NCBI RefSeq assembly: GCF_003633615.1
Contig: NZ_RBKU01000001.1
Coordinates: forward strand, 6,138,001-6,202,000
From: Mucilaginibacter gracilis
Lineage (GTDB): Bacteria; Bacteroidota; Bacteroidia; Sphingobacteriales; Sphingobacteriaceae
DNA: 64,000 nucleotides
Direction of reading: 5' to 3'
Shown here: in pieces, positions 62,896-64,000 of the stretch
How positions within the stretch are numbered: the stretch's first letter is position 1
Layout: each line of letters opens with the position of its first letter
Program-made: the position numbers and the translations under genes
Notes under the pieces: model-generated
What the model was told of the DNA's origin: nothing
Seen by the model: only the letters and a program-made list of their open reading frames with translations
The model's database searches: none

Positions 62896-64000
62896 TTAAA
62901 ATTTGTAACCCACTCCCCCAAATATATTAAACCCATAATTAGGATAGTACAACCAGGTTTGATAAGTACTATTGAGTATATTGTTTACTTGGCCAAATAT
63001 AGACAAACGGTTGGTAGCTTTGTATTCTACGCCTCCACTTAGGTCTACAAATGATTTTATGCTTGCCATTTGCGTAGCCGATAACATATCCTTAGTATCG
63101 CTATGGAAAAGTACCGAACCGGTGATGCTTACTTTATCGTTTATTTTTATGGCCGTACCTGCTGTTAAAACAAATTTAGGCAAATTCCAGGCCTGGGCCT
63201 CGGTAGCAAGCTGGTAATCTTTAAGTTCTATGCGGCCAAAAATATCCAAATCATCTGCCGGTTTATAATCCAGTTCGCCATTAAAGCCGCTTACGCGAGA
63301 GTTACCGCCATCGTAAATAACTTTAAAGCGGTTGTAACCTGTGGCAAAGTTAAAATCGTTAACAAAAAGAGCCATGTTTTTTACGCTGTTGCGGAAAAAC
63401 GTTGCCTTGAAACCCAGGCCCGGAGCAAGCATACCTTTTAAACCAGCAGCCAGGTCAAGCTGGTCTACGGTGTTTTGCACATTAATATCCTGACCTAAAA
63501 ATGGATTAGCTTGGGAAAAATCGCGCAGAGAGGATTTGTTTACATCGCCGCGAACTTCGGCAAACAGCCGCACATATTTTGGTATCACCTGGAACTCCAG
63601 CTTTGCCGCCGGAAACAAACGGAAACGGGTTTGCCCGCCAAATTCGCTGGTGATATTAATACCGGCATCAATTTTATAATTTGTACCCTGAAATTTAAGG
63701 TAAGGGTTAACCCTCACAATGTTGTTATTGAACGAGTACAGGCTATCCTTCACGGTATTAAAATCAACCGACCCGCTTAAACCGGCATAAAACTGGCTTA
63801 TAGTTTGGTTGATATATCCCGATAGGGTTAAGTTGTTTTCTTTAGCCTGAAAAGCATTAGTAAAATTATAGCCGCTTAACTTTAGTGCATAAATAAACTG
63901 GTCGTCTTCGTCTTTATAATTTTTGGCTATCTCGGCCTCGCCGGATAAGGTGCTGAAGTGTTGCTTATCCACATGCAGCGTAGCTGGCGGGTTCAACTCA
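62896..64000 (-). CDS. TonB-dependent receptor-like beta-barrel, C-terminal part
   Basis: The frame is open to the right edge (GAG TTG AAC at the end), so the N-terminus lies outside. The 368 visible codons are alternating beta-strands ending NIFGGVGYKF with terminal Phe, as in outer-membrane barrels. RLSIFGQVNNILNSTYQTW is the usual TonB-receptor last strands. The plug domain is not visible. It precedes HU-CCDC81, exbB, exbD and tonB on the same strand with a 42-base gap. Confidence 0.85.
   Translation of the reverse strand, partial: ELNPPATLHVDKQHFSTLSGEAEIAKNYKDEDDQFIYALKLSGYNFTNAFQAKENNLTLSGYINQTISQFYAGLSGSVDFNTVKDSLYSFNNNIVRVNPYLKFQGTNYKIDAGINITSEFGGQTRFRLFPAAKLEFQVIPKYVRLFAEVRGDVNKSSLRDFSQANPFLGQDINVQNTVDQLDLAAGLKGMLAPGLGFKATFFRNSVKNMALFVNDFNFATGYNRFKVIYDGGNSRVSGFNGELDYKPADDLDIFGRIELKDYQLATEAQAWNLPKFVLTAGTAIKINDKVSITGSVLFHSDTKDMLSATQMASIKSFVDLSGGVEYKATNRLSIFGQVNNILNSTYQTWLYYPNYGFNIFGGVGYKF

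Overview
The window reads as ordinary chromosome from a Bacteroidota bacterium, most likely family Sphingobacteriaceae (Mucilaginibacter or Pedobacter type). The grounds are TAnnTTTG-type -7 promoter boxes with little Shine-Dalgarno signal, a DUF5686/carboxypeptidase-regulatory outer-membrane protein, a BT_3928-family protein, single-chain GcvP, GH3-like protein, HU-CCDC81/SPOR protein, CdaA and bactofilin, and many degenerate intergenic repeats. Genus is an inference; no rRNA is present. No prophage, integrase, transposase or CRISPR array was seen.

Layout: 1-66 is the start of a probable trhO gene running off the left edge. 317-7264 holds an S41 peptidase, a DUF5686 barrel protein, kbl, a small antitoxin-like ORF and pheS. 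7301-9481 holds a Rieske-like lipoprotein lacking cluster ligands, a TetR regulator and a TPR membrane protein. 9734-12090 is a three-gene signalling cassette: a kinase with 21-residue coiled-coil repeats, a receiver, and a receiver fused to a histidine-bearing helical domain. 12195-14534 is a membrane protein / winged-helix regulator / creD locus with a shared operator-like sequence in front of both the first gene and creD. 14878-17350 holds rlmD, a hypothetical and a phosphoribosyltransferase. 17351-20770 is a reverse-strand run (aroK, DppB-type permease, BT_3928 protein, DUF1599) facing away from folP. 22104-32154 is mostly reverse strand: GH3, lptB, recJ, a response regulator, a monooxygenase-like protein, gcvP and pdxJ, with a forward MBL hydrolase. 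32240-35101 holds a deacetylase-like protein, a DNA glycosylase and a phospholipase-C-like protein. 35178-42391 holds a START protein, ahcY, a phosphohexomutase, PAP2, YdeI-like and ankyrin proteins. A tRNA-Ser(GGA) with a strong terminator follows, then polyprenyl synthase, TerC and cdaA. 45934-51136 has an M1 aminopeptidase, a RelE-type toxin-antitoxin pair, a bacilliredoxin, and an M23 peptidase next to a bactofilin. 51792-55259 is a heterodimeric ABC exporter whose second subunit is frameshifted. 55355-59563 has a YncE-like propeller, pyrR-pyrB and folC. 59836-64000 is a TonB energy-transduction operon (outer-membrane barrel, HU-CCDC81/SPOR, ExbB, ExbD, TonB).

Most genes are housekeeping. 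The most interesting material is between and inside them: odd-length perfect palindromes, two of which show a compensatory base-pair change; hairpin repeats with TGTCATT/AATGACA ends; low-complexity repeats in inverted pairs that also appear to have entered coding sequences (pheS, the BT_3928 gene); the duplicated creD-locus operator; the receiver-DHp protein; the asymmetric exporter with its broken catalytic half; and the cluster-less Rieske-like lipoprotein. All functional statements rest on motif recognition without database searches.
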